From: Symbiodinium natans
Lineage: Eukaryota > Sar > Dinophyceae > Suessiales > Symbiodiniaceae
Assembly: GCA_905221605.1 (NCBI GenBank)
Contig: CAJNDS010000713.1
Coordinates: 335,001 to 399,000, forward strand
DNA: 64,000 nucleotides
Direction: 5' to 3'
Both the position numbers and the translations under genes were made by a program. Below, one piece after another: positions 11,946 to 20,740 of this stretch (position 1 is its first letter; each line of letters begins with the position of its first letter). Below the pieces are notes generated by a model. That model was not told the origin of the DNA, ran no database searches, and worked only from the letters and a program-made list of their open reading frames with translations.

Positions 11946-13392
11946 CTCGAAAGCGGGCTGAGTCGCTAGCCAGGTTAGGCTCTTCGGAACCGGAGTTCCG
12001 GTAGGTATTAACTATGCACGGAAAAGGGACTCTCGAGGTGTCCTTGGCCTGCTTGACACGGCCGTACTATGTGCAGGGAGCACCGAGAGAAGAAAAAGGG
12101 CCTAACCAGTTCCGCGAGAAGCTCGGCGGCCTACGGCTACTCACTGGTTTGGCACTGTACAAAGCCCTAGGCAAAATGTTCTGCAGGTTGAACTGCCTGG
12201 TCTGTACTGCCTACCCTATCAGCCCTGCCAGTACAGGGGGAGAAACTCACCCACTTCCGGCTCACTCAGAAAAGGCAGAAGGTCTGGAACCGATACATGG
12301 GCAATGCCTGTACTAAACTGAACGCAAGTGGCTTGGCAAAGTCGCCAACCTCCGGCACAGGCCTAGGCTTTCTCGCCCTTACTAACCTAGGCCCCAGGAA
12401 CTCATGCCGCAGCAGCACTGAGCTCCTGTTAGCCCCGTTTGCTGACCTGGCTTTCTCGCACTTACTCACCAGGGAGGGGAACCAGCTTTCTCGCTCTTAC
12501 TAACTGGTTCAACCTCAGCGGCTCCAAGGAGCCCATACCACTTGCACGCAGGGAGGGCTTGGTTGATTTGGGCAGCTCAGTTGGGCAGGCTTTCAGGCAC
12601 CGAGCCACAGCCTTTAACCTCCACAATCTGGTGCCTCTGGCTGTCCGTCAGCCAAGCATTGGTCCCTAACAACAACGCCTGCCGCTAGGCTTCCTCCAAG
12701 ATGGGCTTGCACCACCCGGAGAGAAACAACAGCACCCTGCAGGAATCTCAAAGGAGATCCTCGACAGGCCAAACACGGGTAACCCCAAACTGATGCAGGG
12801 AAATGCCCTAAACCTCATACGGTCGGCGTACTAGGATCCTCGTCCGTTCCTGCCACACCTCAGCGCCCTCCCTCCCCTCATCAACCAGTGAGGATCTTCA
12901 GGGTGCGGTTCTAACGTTATCCTTTCGTGCGCTGTGTTTGCGAGAACCCCGTGTTGGGCCTGTGGAAGACCCACAAGCACCTGAGCCCGAAAACCCGGTC
13001 CAGCGGTCTGCTGCACAGACCGAGCAAAGGGGCCGAACCGGTGTCAGGCTGAACAAAAGCCGCATCGTGGCGGCCTGTCCTGCAGGGTGTCCATCGGAAC
13101 AACTGCGAAAATATTCCGACGGATGGATCTGGGTACGTGCCGGGACTGAGCACTTCTGCTTGCATTCTTACAACCTGCATCCTTATGCGATCATTAAATG
13201 ATCCAATTCTATGCAAGATTCTCCGTGGTGCCCTATGGCACTCTCAGTTTGGGAACGGACTCACAGGACCGTCGCTGATTGGACGGGGAGAAGCTTCACC
13301 CGTGACAAAGGGATTCCGGAGGGTGAGCATCTCACCCTTGATTCTGGCAGGGCATAGCTCCTGCAATTTGGGTGGGTTGGGGCCGGATTAGG

Positions 13393-14052
13393 TCAGACCT
13401 CCCAGGGGACGTCTTCCAAGTCTTCAAAGCCACACACCAGCCAATCACTGTTGCCTGCTTCTTCTGGGGAGTCTAGATCCTGAGAACACCCTTCCTCAAG
13501 GAAGGTCCAGCCATGTGCGCTGGCTGCAGAAGACAGCGGCGCCAGCAAAGGTTCTACGGGCTCCGTACCTTGGTGACCTAACTGACGCAAGTTAGCAAGG
13601 GAAGCGTAGTCCAGAAACACCGGTCTCCTAACTGCTTGGTCGAAACTCGGCCAGCTCCACGTGCACGCTAGGAAGCTTTCTAGACAAAGGGCACAGTAGA
13701 GCTCGATGCGTCTTCCATCCTCTCCATGCAAGATCGCTGGTTGCCTTTTCCCAGGACCGGGCAAGAAGTTGAGGTTATGGGTTGGAATGTTACCACAGCC
13801 AGTGCAATTAAAGTTCAAAAGGCGAAGCCACTGCACGGGCGGGTCGCCTCCCGTTCCCCCGTGGAGCTCTGCTGGGTCTTCCATGCATCTCCATTGCCCA
13901 CAGGGTCCGGCTCGGACTGTTTGCCGGATTTGCTGGTGCGAACAAAATACACGCTGCTGTCCTCGGAGAGGAGCAGCCACTCTTTCCGGCCCTTGTGATG
14001 CCAGCGAAAGCAGAGTGCTTGGTGGAAAGTCCTGCATTGGCTGGGACCACAA
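13393..14052 (-). pseudogene. Putative retroposed gene, 3' part of reading frame (unknown protein)
   Basis: 219 codons in a different frame from the 13815–14309 ORF. The downstream half contains two CxxC pairs, NFNCTGCGN and LYCALCLESF, spaced like a zinc-binding ribbon, and ends in an acidic tail (DSPEEAGNSDWL…EDLEDVPWEV). These make it more likely coding than its overlap partner over about 13393–13830. No family recognised. Confidence 0.35.
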
Positions 14053-14309
14053 TTGGCTCTATGGGCCCAAGTTCGCTCTGGATTTGCCAGGCTGCTCGAG
14101 CATCTTACCTGGTCTTCCAAGGCTGGAGAAACTCCACAGCCGGCTGTAAGAGGACTCGCATAAGGGAAGAGTTCCCCAAGCCGGGCTGCTTCGCCCTCCA
14201 GTCGGGCCGTGCCTTCTTTCTGGCTCTCTGCAGAGCAAGTTGGGTGAGATGACTCCAACCCATCACTTGCTGCCAGTGAGGATCTCGACTGCACAGGTGC
14301 TCTGGACAT
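13815..14309 (-). pseudogene. Putative retroposed gene, 5' part of reading frame
   Basis: 164 codons opening at the first ATG after the spliced-leader-like end of the insertion, with about 120 nt of leader. No family recognised. The C-terminal third (CRTFHQALCFRWHHKGRKEW…) looks protein-like and has Cys and His residues. An overlapping frame (13393–14052) seems to carry on the coding sense, so a frameshift probably lies between about 13815 and 13850. Alternatively, one of the two frames is a shadow. Confidence 0.35.
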
Positions 14310-14437
14310 GGCTCAAATGAAGGCTGTGAAAAGCAGGCCTGGTACCCAAAACAGTTAGGGGACTCGAGGCTGGTTCACACAGCTACCGCTCTGCTACCTG
14401 TGCACCCCACCGGGGTTGAGCCGAGATCTTGAGCCAA

Positions 14438-14460
14438 GTCACATATATCAACTCCCCCTC
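14438..14460 (-). promoter_or_regulatory. 3' LTR remnant and polypurine tract
   Basis: 14438–14450 repeats the 13-bp target of the nested insertion and continues with AC, the true inner edge of the 3' LTR. Next to it, on the minus strand, is GAGGGGGAG, the purine tract that primes plus-strand DNA synthesis in LTR elements. Finding it here and not beside 11945 is what shows that the LTR was split. Confidence 0.8.
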
Positions 14461-14634
14461 ATGACCAATAGTTTCACTGTTGGTCACGTCAACTAAGCTC
14501 CACGCAAAGTCAACTAAGCTCCTCGCCGGGCCATGGATTCCGGCGCATTCCTCAGTCCTAGACCGCTGCACTGCTTCAGACCGCTGGAGGTCGACTAACT
14601 CTCGCAAAGTAACCTGGCTGGGCGGGTGGGCGGG

Positions 14635-17600
14635 TCAGCCAGGGCGGGCGGGTGGGCTCAAATTACCGCAGTCGCAAGCTTTCCAGGGCGACGTCCGCGA
14701 AAGCTGGCGGATAGTGCTGCGTTGCTTTGAGATCAAAGTTTCGTGATGATCTCCCTTGCAGGTACATGCAAATGTTTCGGACATTGTTCGCACAAACTGT
14801 TCATCGTTCGACATCAGTTTCCAAATCTTTCGGATAGGTAATCCATCTCTGCCTACCAAGCCTGAAACACAGCCGTGCACTTCGCCAGTGTAATGGGTTC
14901 TTTGCTTTGCAAACGAACGGGTGCTTGCCCATCCCCAGTAGGCACACCTCTGCGGCCATTCTATGACCCATACCCCCACTTGCGGGTGGTTCACCATCAC
15001 TAAGAAGCTCCGCCAGAGCTTGCGATGCACCGTGAACAAAGCTTGTAGATGGTCCTGATAGCCCGGCCGATCTTCGTGTCGCCGTTGGTACGGGCTACCT
15101 CCGGTACAAGGAGTGCTGCTCCAGAAAACAACCTTCATCCCCCATTCTCTCGCAACATTCATTGCAGACATGACCCGCTCCACGGTGTCATTTGAGGTTC
15201 CGTCAACCCCTTGAGTAATCGGCAAGACGAATACTTGGTGCACACTTCCTTGCAGGTACAGATTCGAACGTGAACTCGTGCAAAACTCGATCAGCAAAGT
15301 TGAATATTCAGTCTCGAGTTCGCATAGCCGACAGAAAGCTTCATATTCGAGGTTGTCTGGCCCGAGTACAGAATCTAGCACTCCAGACAGCAACAAGCAA
15401 GACCTGACTGCTGGAACCTCTCGGAAATCGATGTTGGTGACATCTTCTAGTCCGAGGGTTGCTGTATGCTTTGCTGTTTGGAGGCGATTTAAATTCTTTG
15501 TGAGAAGATCGCTCACATTCTCGGTTCCGGCCACTCCCTCTACTGCTAACTCGCCGCTATGGACACGGTCTTGGATAAAGCACAACCTCAAGTCTATATG
15601 CCGCATGCGTCTGAGTAGCCCCTCCATGCTGGCAATTTGCCTAGCTGAGGCAGAGTCAGTGTACACGCGGTGGGGTTTCTGGAGGGTGCCCCAGATATGC
15701 GCCGTCAATTGCGCAAGTCCTGCCACCTCTTTCGCTGCCTCGGCGATGGCAAACAACTCTGCCTCTGCTGAGCTGAGTGCCACGACGCTCTGCAGGCGGC
15801 TGTACCCCTTTATGCAGTACCACAGGCCGTCCACTGCGATGTAGATCACTCCGCCACTGGTGCTCTTCCGGGCTACGCTCATCTCGCTGCCCCAATTGCT
15901 GTCGCAATAGGCTACCAGGCTGGCATTCTCCCCCTCATTGGTCTTGCCATCTCCGAGCGGGAAGATTTGATCTAACAGCGGAAACGCTGCTAACCATCGC
16001 AGGAACTTGCGAAGTGCATCTTCACGCACTTGCCGTGGCATGCTTTGTCCGCGCGACAACATGGAGTGAAAGTACGTTATATCTGAGCGAGTTTGACAGA
16101 GCCAGCCTATCTTCCCTAGGCAACTTCGGAACCGTGAAGCTGCTTCACTGGACAGCTCCTTTGAAGGCTCTTCAACACTCTCCTCATCGTACATACTCCT
16201 GATGTCGGGTGTCGTCAAGGATGCTTTTACGGTGGATATGTCCCATCCGAATGATGTAAAGACCGACTTCACATACTCAGGCTTCACCCCAAACATGATC
16301 TGTCGTCTATCCCAACGGATTAAACGACCGAGGAATTCCATCTGCCCATCTTCGATCAGCCTCCCTGTCACTTTGACTTTCAAGACTGAACTCAGGGCTT
16401 CGTGGACGTACTCGAACCCTTTTTCGGTAGAGGACACAATGAGCAAATCATCCACGTACGCTAACATGATGATATACTCCCATCCGGATTCAAGGTTGAC
16501 CCATCCGCTGAAAAGCGTCGGTTCAAGCGGACTCGCTTGTAAGCCTAGTGCAGATACGATCCTGTTCAGGTGTCGCTGCCAGCTAAGGCTGGCGGAACGC
16601 AAACCGTAGAGCGCTTTCTCTAGTATCAAGTACGCGGTTTCGCCGCTCTCGAGCGCGAACGTGCTTGGCAACTCGATAATGGTGGGTTCCACTACCTGCG
16701 CAAAGAGAAACGCGGTGGATATGTCGAGGCCGTACGCCCGCATCTTACCCTTCGCCGCCCGTGCAAGGACGATCTTGAGGGCTTCCACCGACGCAGTATT
16801 AGAACTCAACCCCAAATCGAGTGCGGATGGTCGGCCATGAGCAAAATCCTTAGCGACTATCCTTGCTCGGACTAGTCCTGGGGCCTTCTGAGTGAGGACC
16901 CATCGGGACTTGACCGTCCGACAGTTTGGGTTGGCTTTGCGGTATTCATCAATCTCGCTCTTTGATCTTGCATAACCAACTTTCAGACTATCGAGCGCAT
17001 TCACCTCTTTCTTGATTCCTTGCCATGTCTCTTCAGGGTCCAGCTGGAAACCTTCCAGGTCGTCGTAGCTGGCTCGAGGTCGATTCACCCACAGAGTCCT
17101 GTCTTGGATTCTCATGTACGCCCCTGCGGACTCATCTTCCTTTTTCTCTTTAACTGAAGAACATACACATGGGTGGTCCTGGAGATTCAACAACTCAACT
17201 GCTTCACGCTCGACCGACTGCTGTTGCTTGTGGTGCTGTCGTTGTGTTGTTGTGTTCAAGCAAACATACGGGAACTTCTCCACGCTCGACCGACCAACAA
17301 GTAAGTGACATGCTGCTTCGACGTCGTAGTGGTCACAACAAGAGAGTGGTTGTGGTGTGTAGTGGGCGTTCTCGAGCAATTCCTCCAGGTATCGGACTGG
17401 GACCCCCTCATGGAATGTCTGGGGATGCTCTAGAGCGTCTCCCATATCCTCATCCTCAGCCTCGGACGGCTGGTATTCGGATACATTCCAGTCAGCATCC
17501 GGCACTGACATCTCCGGGATCTCTAGGTCTCCGACTCCTGCTTGCTCAGGATCAAACGCTCGGACCTCCTCTCCTCCAAAGCGTGTTCGCTTGTTCGGCT

Positions 17601-18114
17601 TCATTTGCTCGTCATCATCGTATGGGTCTTCTCCAATTAGCTCCTCAGGTCTTCGGTCGACCTTCGGTCCTTCATCTAATGCCTCCAGAGCATCATCGAT
17701 GGAATCACGCAACCATTTTTGGTATCTCTTCACACACTTTTGGGAATGTCTGCTCGAGCTGACGCCTTCCTGGCATCCGGGGCACTTGGGTGTAACACCA
17801 TGTTGTCTCACCCAGTCTATGGGAGGACCTCCACCTGGAACATATGGGAGAAACAGCTCTTTGGTCTTCGGTGCTTCAGGCGGGGGCACGAAGCCATCTA
17901 GGGCCTTTGCACCGGGCAGAAGATTTGCGTCGAAACGCAACGGGTAGAGCAATTTCAGTCCGGGCGCGATTGCCCGTTTCGTCTCCCCACTATCCAAGCG
18001 GATTTCCATGGCATGACCTGTGCTCCCAAGTACTGGTCCCAAGTAGATCCCTCGAGCATACTTGGCATCCGCGTCAGGTCTTCTAGCCCGCGTTATCTTA
18101 GCGTATGCTACCAC
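14635..18114 (-). CDS. Ty1/copia pol: integrase tail, reverse transcriptase, RNase H, extra C-terminal domain
   Basis: 1,159 residues, intact. Residues 1–60 match the C-terminal tail of copia integrase (FGVVAYAKI just upstream; KYARGIYLGP). A CxxC…H…C knuckle lies at 111–127. RT spans about 360–610, with LDIS (D464) and YVDD (553–556) supplying the catalytic aspartates. RNase H spans about 735–875: YCDSNW (D738), SSAEAE, TDSAS and DLLTK. About 285 residues follow RNase H, longer than usual copia elements; that tail holds SSTPCTGGS (999–1007) and IEWPQRCAYWGW (1051–1062). The start codon given is merely the first ATG; the frame runs open upstream to a stop near 18165. The absent integrase core would normally precede this ORF. 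Confidence 0.93.
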   Translation of the reverse strand: MVAYAKITRARRPDADAKYARGIYLGPVLGSTGHAMEIRLDSGETKRAIAPGLKLLYPLRFDANLLPGAKALDGFVPPPEAPKTKELFLPYVPGGGPPIDWVRQHGVTPKCPGCQEGVSSSRHSQKCVKRYQKWLRDSIDDALEALDEGPKVDRRPEELIGEDPYDDDEQMKPNKRTRFGGEEVRAFDPEQAGVGDLEIPEMSVPDADWNVSEYQPSEAEDEDMGDALEHPQTFHEGVPVRYLEELLENAHYTPQPLSCCDHYDVEAACHLLVGRSSVEKFPYVCLNTTTQRQHHKQQQSVEREAVELLNLQDHPCVCSSVKEKKEDESAGAYMRIQDRTLWVNRPRASYDDLEGFQLDPEETWQGIKKEVNALDSLKVGYARSKSEIDEYRKANPNCRTVKSRWVLTQKAPGLVRARIVAKDFAHGRPSALDLGLSSNTASVEALKIVLARAAKGKMRAYGLDISTAFLFAQVVEPTIIELPSTFALESGETAYLILEKALYGLRSASLSWQRHLNRIVSALGLQASPLEPTLFSGWVNLESGWEYIIMLAYVDDLLIVSSTEKGFEYVHEALSSVLKVKVTGRLIEDGQMEFLGRLIRWDRRQIMFGVKPEYVKSVFTSFGWDISTVKASLTTPDIRSMYDEESVEEPSKELSSEAASRFRSCLGKIGWLCQTRSDITYFHSMLSRGQSMPRQVREDALRKFLRWLAAFPLLDQIFPLGDGKTNEGENASLVAYCDSNWGSEMSVARKSTSGGVIYIAVDGLWYCIKGYSRLQSVVALSSAEAELFAIAEAAKEVAGLAQLTAHIWGTLQKPHRVYTDSASARQIASMEGLLRRMRHIDLRLCFIQDRVHSGELAVEGVAGTENVSDLLTKNLNRLQTAKHTATLGLEDVTNIDFREVPAVRSCLLLSGVLDSVLGPDNLEYEAFCRLCELETEYSTLLIEFCTSSRSNLYLQGSVHQVFVLPITQGVDGTSNDTVERVMSAMNVAREWGMKVVFWSSTPCTGGSPYQRRHEDRPGYQDHLQALFTVHRKLWRSFLVMVNHPQVGVWVIEWPQRCAYWGWASTRSFAKQRTHYTGEVHGCVSGLVGRDGLPIRKIWKLMSNDEQFVRTMSETFACTCKGDHHETLISKQRSTIRQLSRTSPWKACDCGNLSPPARPG

Positions 18115-18149
18115 ACCAAACGGACATGTCTCCGCGGATCTTCTGCATG

Positions 18150-20440
18150 GGTGTCATGGTCGACCCTACAGAAACTGAAAACCTGTTGTGCGTGTGTGTG
18201 CTGCGCATTAAAACAAAAAGTCGAAAACATCCGCACACTCAGCATCCAAAACAACGCCATGTTCACGCAACTTAAGCTCATGTGTTGCTACGATTCCTTT
18301 CAGAGTCTAATGGCTCGTTCTGCTGCTGGTGCATGCCTTTCGGTGCAAAGCTGTCCTCAGTACCCTCACAAAGATCAGCGAGCCTCGCTGCGATGTTCTT
18401 CGTAAGTCCCTTTGCATCAGACATAAAACGCGGTTGTTTCACATCAAAGTGCCTGACCCAGGGATACAAATGCTCTGCTGTTGTTGCTGCGCTCTCTCCC
18501 TCAGATCTAAAGCAAACTGCAATCGCAAAGCTTATGGTATGAACCAGTACGATAAATGCAAGCTTGCGAAAGAGGCACTGGTCAAGCTGAAACTCTCTCG
18601 GGTTCAGGTCGCTACGCTCTCAGCTGGAGTGGTCCCTCTAGTGCGCTGGCAAAACTCACAGTCAGACATGTATGCCTGTTTGCTACGCACATTGTCACCA
18701 ATAATTCCTTCTTCAGTGACTCACTCAAACTGCTGTTGTGGCTGTTGCGTGTCGGGCTCTTTTCTCTCGTCTTGGGACAAAGCTGCAAGGATTGGATCCG
18801 TACTTCCTACAGAACGATCGCGCTCTTGGCGATCTCGGCGGCGCCTGACAAGTTCCATGAATGCAGGCGACGGCGCGCCACTCCACGGAATTGGGGTTTC
18901 GGGCGTGCGTTCGGGCCGCGGAACTGGAGGAGGCGGAGGTATCGGGAGCGCCAGCCTTGGCGCGACCTTGCTCGGCGCCGGTCCTCGTATTGTTGGCCCG
19001 TGAGGACCCCCGCCTCGAGCTGAGCGCGAAGGCTCATTGTGTTGAATGGCCTTCCTGCAGGTACCAATGTCCCCGCTTCTCCTGTTTCCATCGTTTCTGC
19101 CATCCTCATCACCGTGCTGGAGAGGTCGCTGGTGGCTTTCGGGGTGTCAAGCTAAACCGGCAGTTGGGCATGGTCCTTCACCTGCATCCGCAGGAAGCTC
19201 TCCCTCAAAGGTCCGAGAGCTTGCAGCCCTTCTGTGGTGTGGCCTGGTGTGTTCAGATGCAGCAGACACGGACCATGATAGCCCAGGTTGGAAAGTGATT
19301 CCCGCCATGGAGGTGTCACCCGGAGAGTGCTCTTCGCATGCCTGGGCTCGGGGCCCGGCGGTGTTCCGTGCACACTGCTGTCGGGCTGACCGGTTTCCCC
19401 GGCGGCTGCATCATGGAGATAGGGGGATCCTTCGGATGTGGTGGGGTCGTTGGAGCTGGAACCTCTGTGGTTGACCTCCATTCTCCCCAATCCTCGTCGA
19501 ACTCGTCTATCTCCACCACCACTGTCGATGATCCTGGCCCTGGGCTCGCCGGTGCTGCCGCGGTTGTTTCCTTCGGGTTCGGCTGAGAAAACTCGCTCGG
19601 TCCCAGTGCAACCACTGAGCGAGCCTTGCCTTCTGTCACTCCAAGTTCCAGCTGCTCTGGTTCGGCAAGGTTCTGCGTCACGTGGAGGCTCTCCTTGGAG
19701 ATGACCTGCGTGAAGCCCTGCATGTTGGCTTCGTGTGGCTCGCTCATCAAATGGGCTTCGGTGACATACTTCTGGCACAGGAGGCAACATAGCGTCACCG
19801 TGGGTCGCTGTCTCCCGGAGCTTGTGCCGTCCACACTCCTGCAATCCACGTCATCCAGCCTGTCGACGCCCAGCGCCGTTTTCCTTTCCGTGTTGGCGCT
19901 GACGATCCCGGCGTGGGGCCGGATGGCTCCGAGGATCGACTCCATGGTCGATTGGTCCACATGGTCCGGCAGCAAATTCCGCACCGGTCTCATGGCCTTG
20001 CCCTTTTCCTTGGATTTGATCTTCGGCGTCGGCTTCATCAGCACCACAGCGGGTTCCTTGGCTGGAGCCTCTGACATCGAAGGATCCGTTTGGAATTCCC
20101 TCACCCCAGTGTGGGACGACGGTGCCTCCGCCGCTTTCGTTTCTTCCATGATGTACTCTATCGAAGGAGATGAGGTCGAAGGGTTCAGCCTTGCCGAATC
20201 CCCTTCCGGGTCCAGATCCATCTCGTCCCCTCCAGTGGACTCCGCCTCGGCATACGTTGCCTGGAGCTCCTCTCGGAGATTCTGTGGAAGCTCTATGCCG
20301 TGCTGCGCGGCGTTGGCCTCCAACAGTATCAATCTCCTGCGTCTCGCCCCCTGGCGCATGCCTTCCAACTCTTGAATGCTCCGTTGCATCGTGGCACTCG
20401 GATCCATAGCGGCGGTCTCCTATCTGTCCTACTCTAGGAA
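18150..20440 (-). other. Non-standard segment where the integrase core should be
   Basis: Between the protease and the integrase tail, copia elements normally have the H2C2 pre-integrase knuckle and the D,D-35-E core. Neither was recognised. Instead there is a 363-codon ORF (19316–20407), a proline-rich frame without ATG (about 18725–19037, minus; contains LPIPPPPPVPRPE) and a 63-codon frame at 18278–18469 (YPWVRHFDVKQPRF…). Edges are approximate: integrase-tail homology begins by about 18150, and the frame following gag ends near 20440. No flanking duplication was found, so capture by recombination, a spliced insert or an unrecognised integrase all remain possible. Confidence 0.55.
19316..20407 (-). 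CDS. Middle ORF of retroelement, unknown, with U1-like C2H2 zinc finger
   Basis: 363 codons, intact, starting MDPSATMQRSIQELEGMRQG. Residues 1–60 form a basic then acidic helix. The middle is Ser/Thr/Pro/Glu-rich with a KPTPKIKSKEKGKAM basic patch. Residues about 205–222 (CLLCQKYVTEAHLMSEPH) have C-x2-C-x7-H-x5-H spacing, like U1/matrin-type fingers. The rest is low-complexity and acidic. It has no integrase, protease or RT features. Its position inside an intact young element suggests the element carries it as an extra gene; a captured host exon is the main alternative. Confidence 0.55.
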   Translation of the reverse strand: MDPSATMQRSIQELEGMRQGARRRRLILLEANAAQHGIELPQNLREELQATYAEAESTGGDEMDLDPEGDSARLNPSTSSPSIEYIMEETKAAEAPSSHTGVREFQTDPSMSEAPAKEPAVVLMKPTPKIKSKEKGKAMRPVRNLLPDHVDQSTMESILGAIRPHAGIVSANTERKTALGVDRLDDVDCRSVDGTSSGRQRPTVTLCCLLCQKYVTEAHLMSEPHEANMQGFTQVISKESLHVTQNLAEPEQLELGVTEGKARSVVALGPSEFSQPNPKETTAAAPASPGPGSSTVVVEIDEFDEDWGEWRSTTEVPAPTTPPHPKDPPISMMQPPGKPVSPTAVCTEHRRAPSPGMRRALSG

Positions 20441-20550
20441 AACTTCGCCTCTTTGAGCAATCCAAGCTGCCAGTCTCAACTTCATCAGGGAAATCCTCTA
20501 AGCAAGCACGACAGACAACTGTTTCCCTACCATGCTCATGCACAAGACGC

Positions 20551-20740
20551 TCAAAGACGCTCAACTGCTGGTGTGGTGCTGTTGTCCTGTTGCTTGTGTG
20601 AGATAACGCTGCTGTCATTTTCAAATACAAGCCGCTCGACTGCTGGTGTGGTGCTGTTGTCCTGTTGCTTGTGTGAGATAACGCTGTTGTCTTCACTAAA
20701 AATCAAGCGTTCATCCCTATCAAGCTCACGAACAACTGGC
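20551..20740 (-). repeat. 75-bp in-frame tandem repeat at the gag-pol ORF end
   Basis: Near-identical units start at about 20560 and 20635 (CTCAACTGCTGGTGTGGTG and CTCGACTGCTGGTGTGGTG), and a third diverged unit lies at about 20700. They encode repeats of ISHKQQDNSTTPAVERL. The ORF terminates within this repeat. Confidence 0.85.

Larger units (their letters stand above)
11946..14437 (-). mobile_element. 2.49-kb insertion in the 3' LTR, probably a retroposed spliced-leader mRNA
   Basis: The segment interrupts the 3' LTR and is bordered by exact 13-bp copies of GTCACATATATCA, a length typical of LINE-type target-primed insertion. Read on the minus strand, its first ten bases (complement of 14428–14437) are TTGGCTCAAG, the last ten of the dinoflagellate spliced leader. 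The first ATG downstream (14309) opens a 164-codon frame. No poly-A was seen at the far end (11946). No terminal inverted repeats were seen, which argues against a DNA transposon. Part of the interior (12367, 12451, 12485) repeats a TTCTCGC.CTTACT motif also found near 8851. Confidence 0.65.

Noticed and set aside
14380-14410. Second primer-binding site (AGGTAGCAGAGC on the minus strand near 14393–14404)
   Set aside because: It resembles an iMet primer site but lies inside the nested insertion next to no LTR end; probably coincidence or a remnant that cannot be assigned.
14999-15130. Calling the post-RNase H domain a DNA methyltransferase
   Set aside because: Only a PC dipeptide context is visible; the SAM-binding and target-recognition motifs were not seen, so the function is left open.
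19851-20696. 281-codon minus-strand ORF as a gene
   Set aside because: It overlaps the 363-codon ORF in another frame. Only its first part (to about 20440) may be a frameshifted continuation of gag-protease; the remainder is a shadow.
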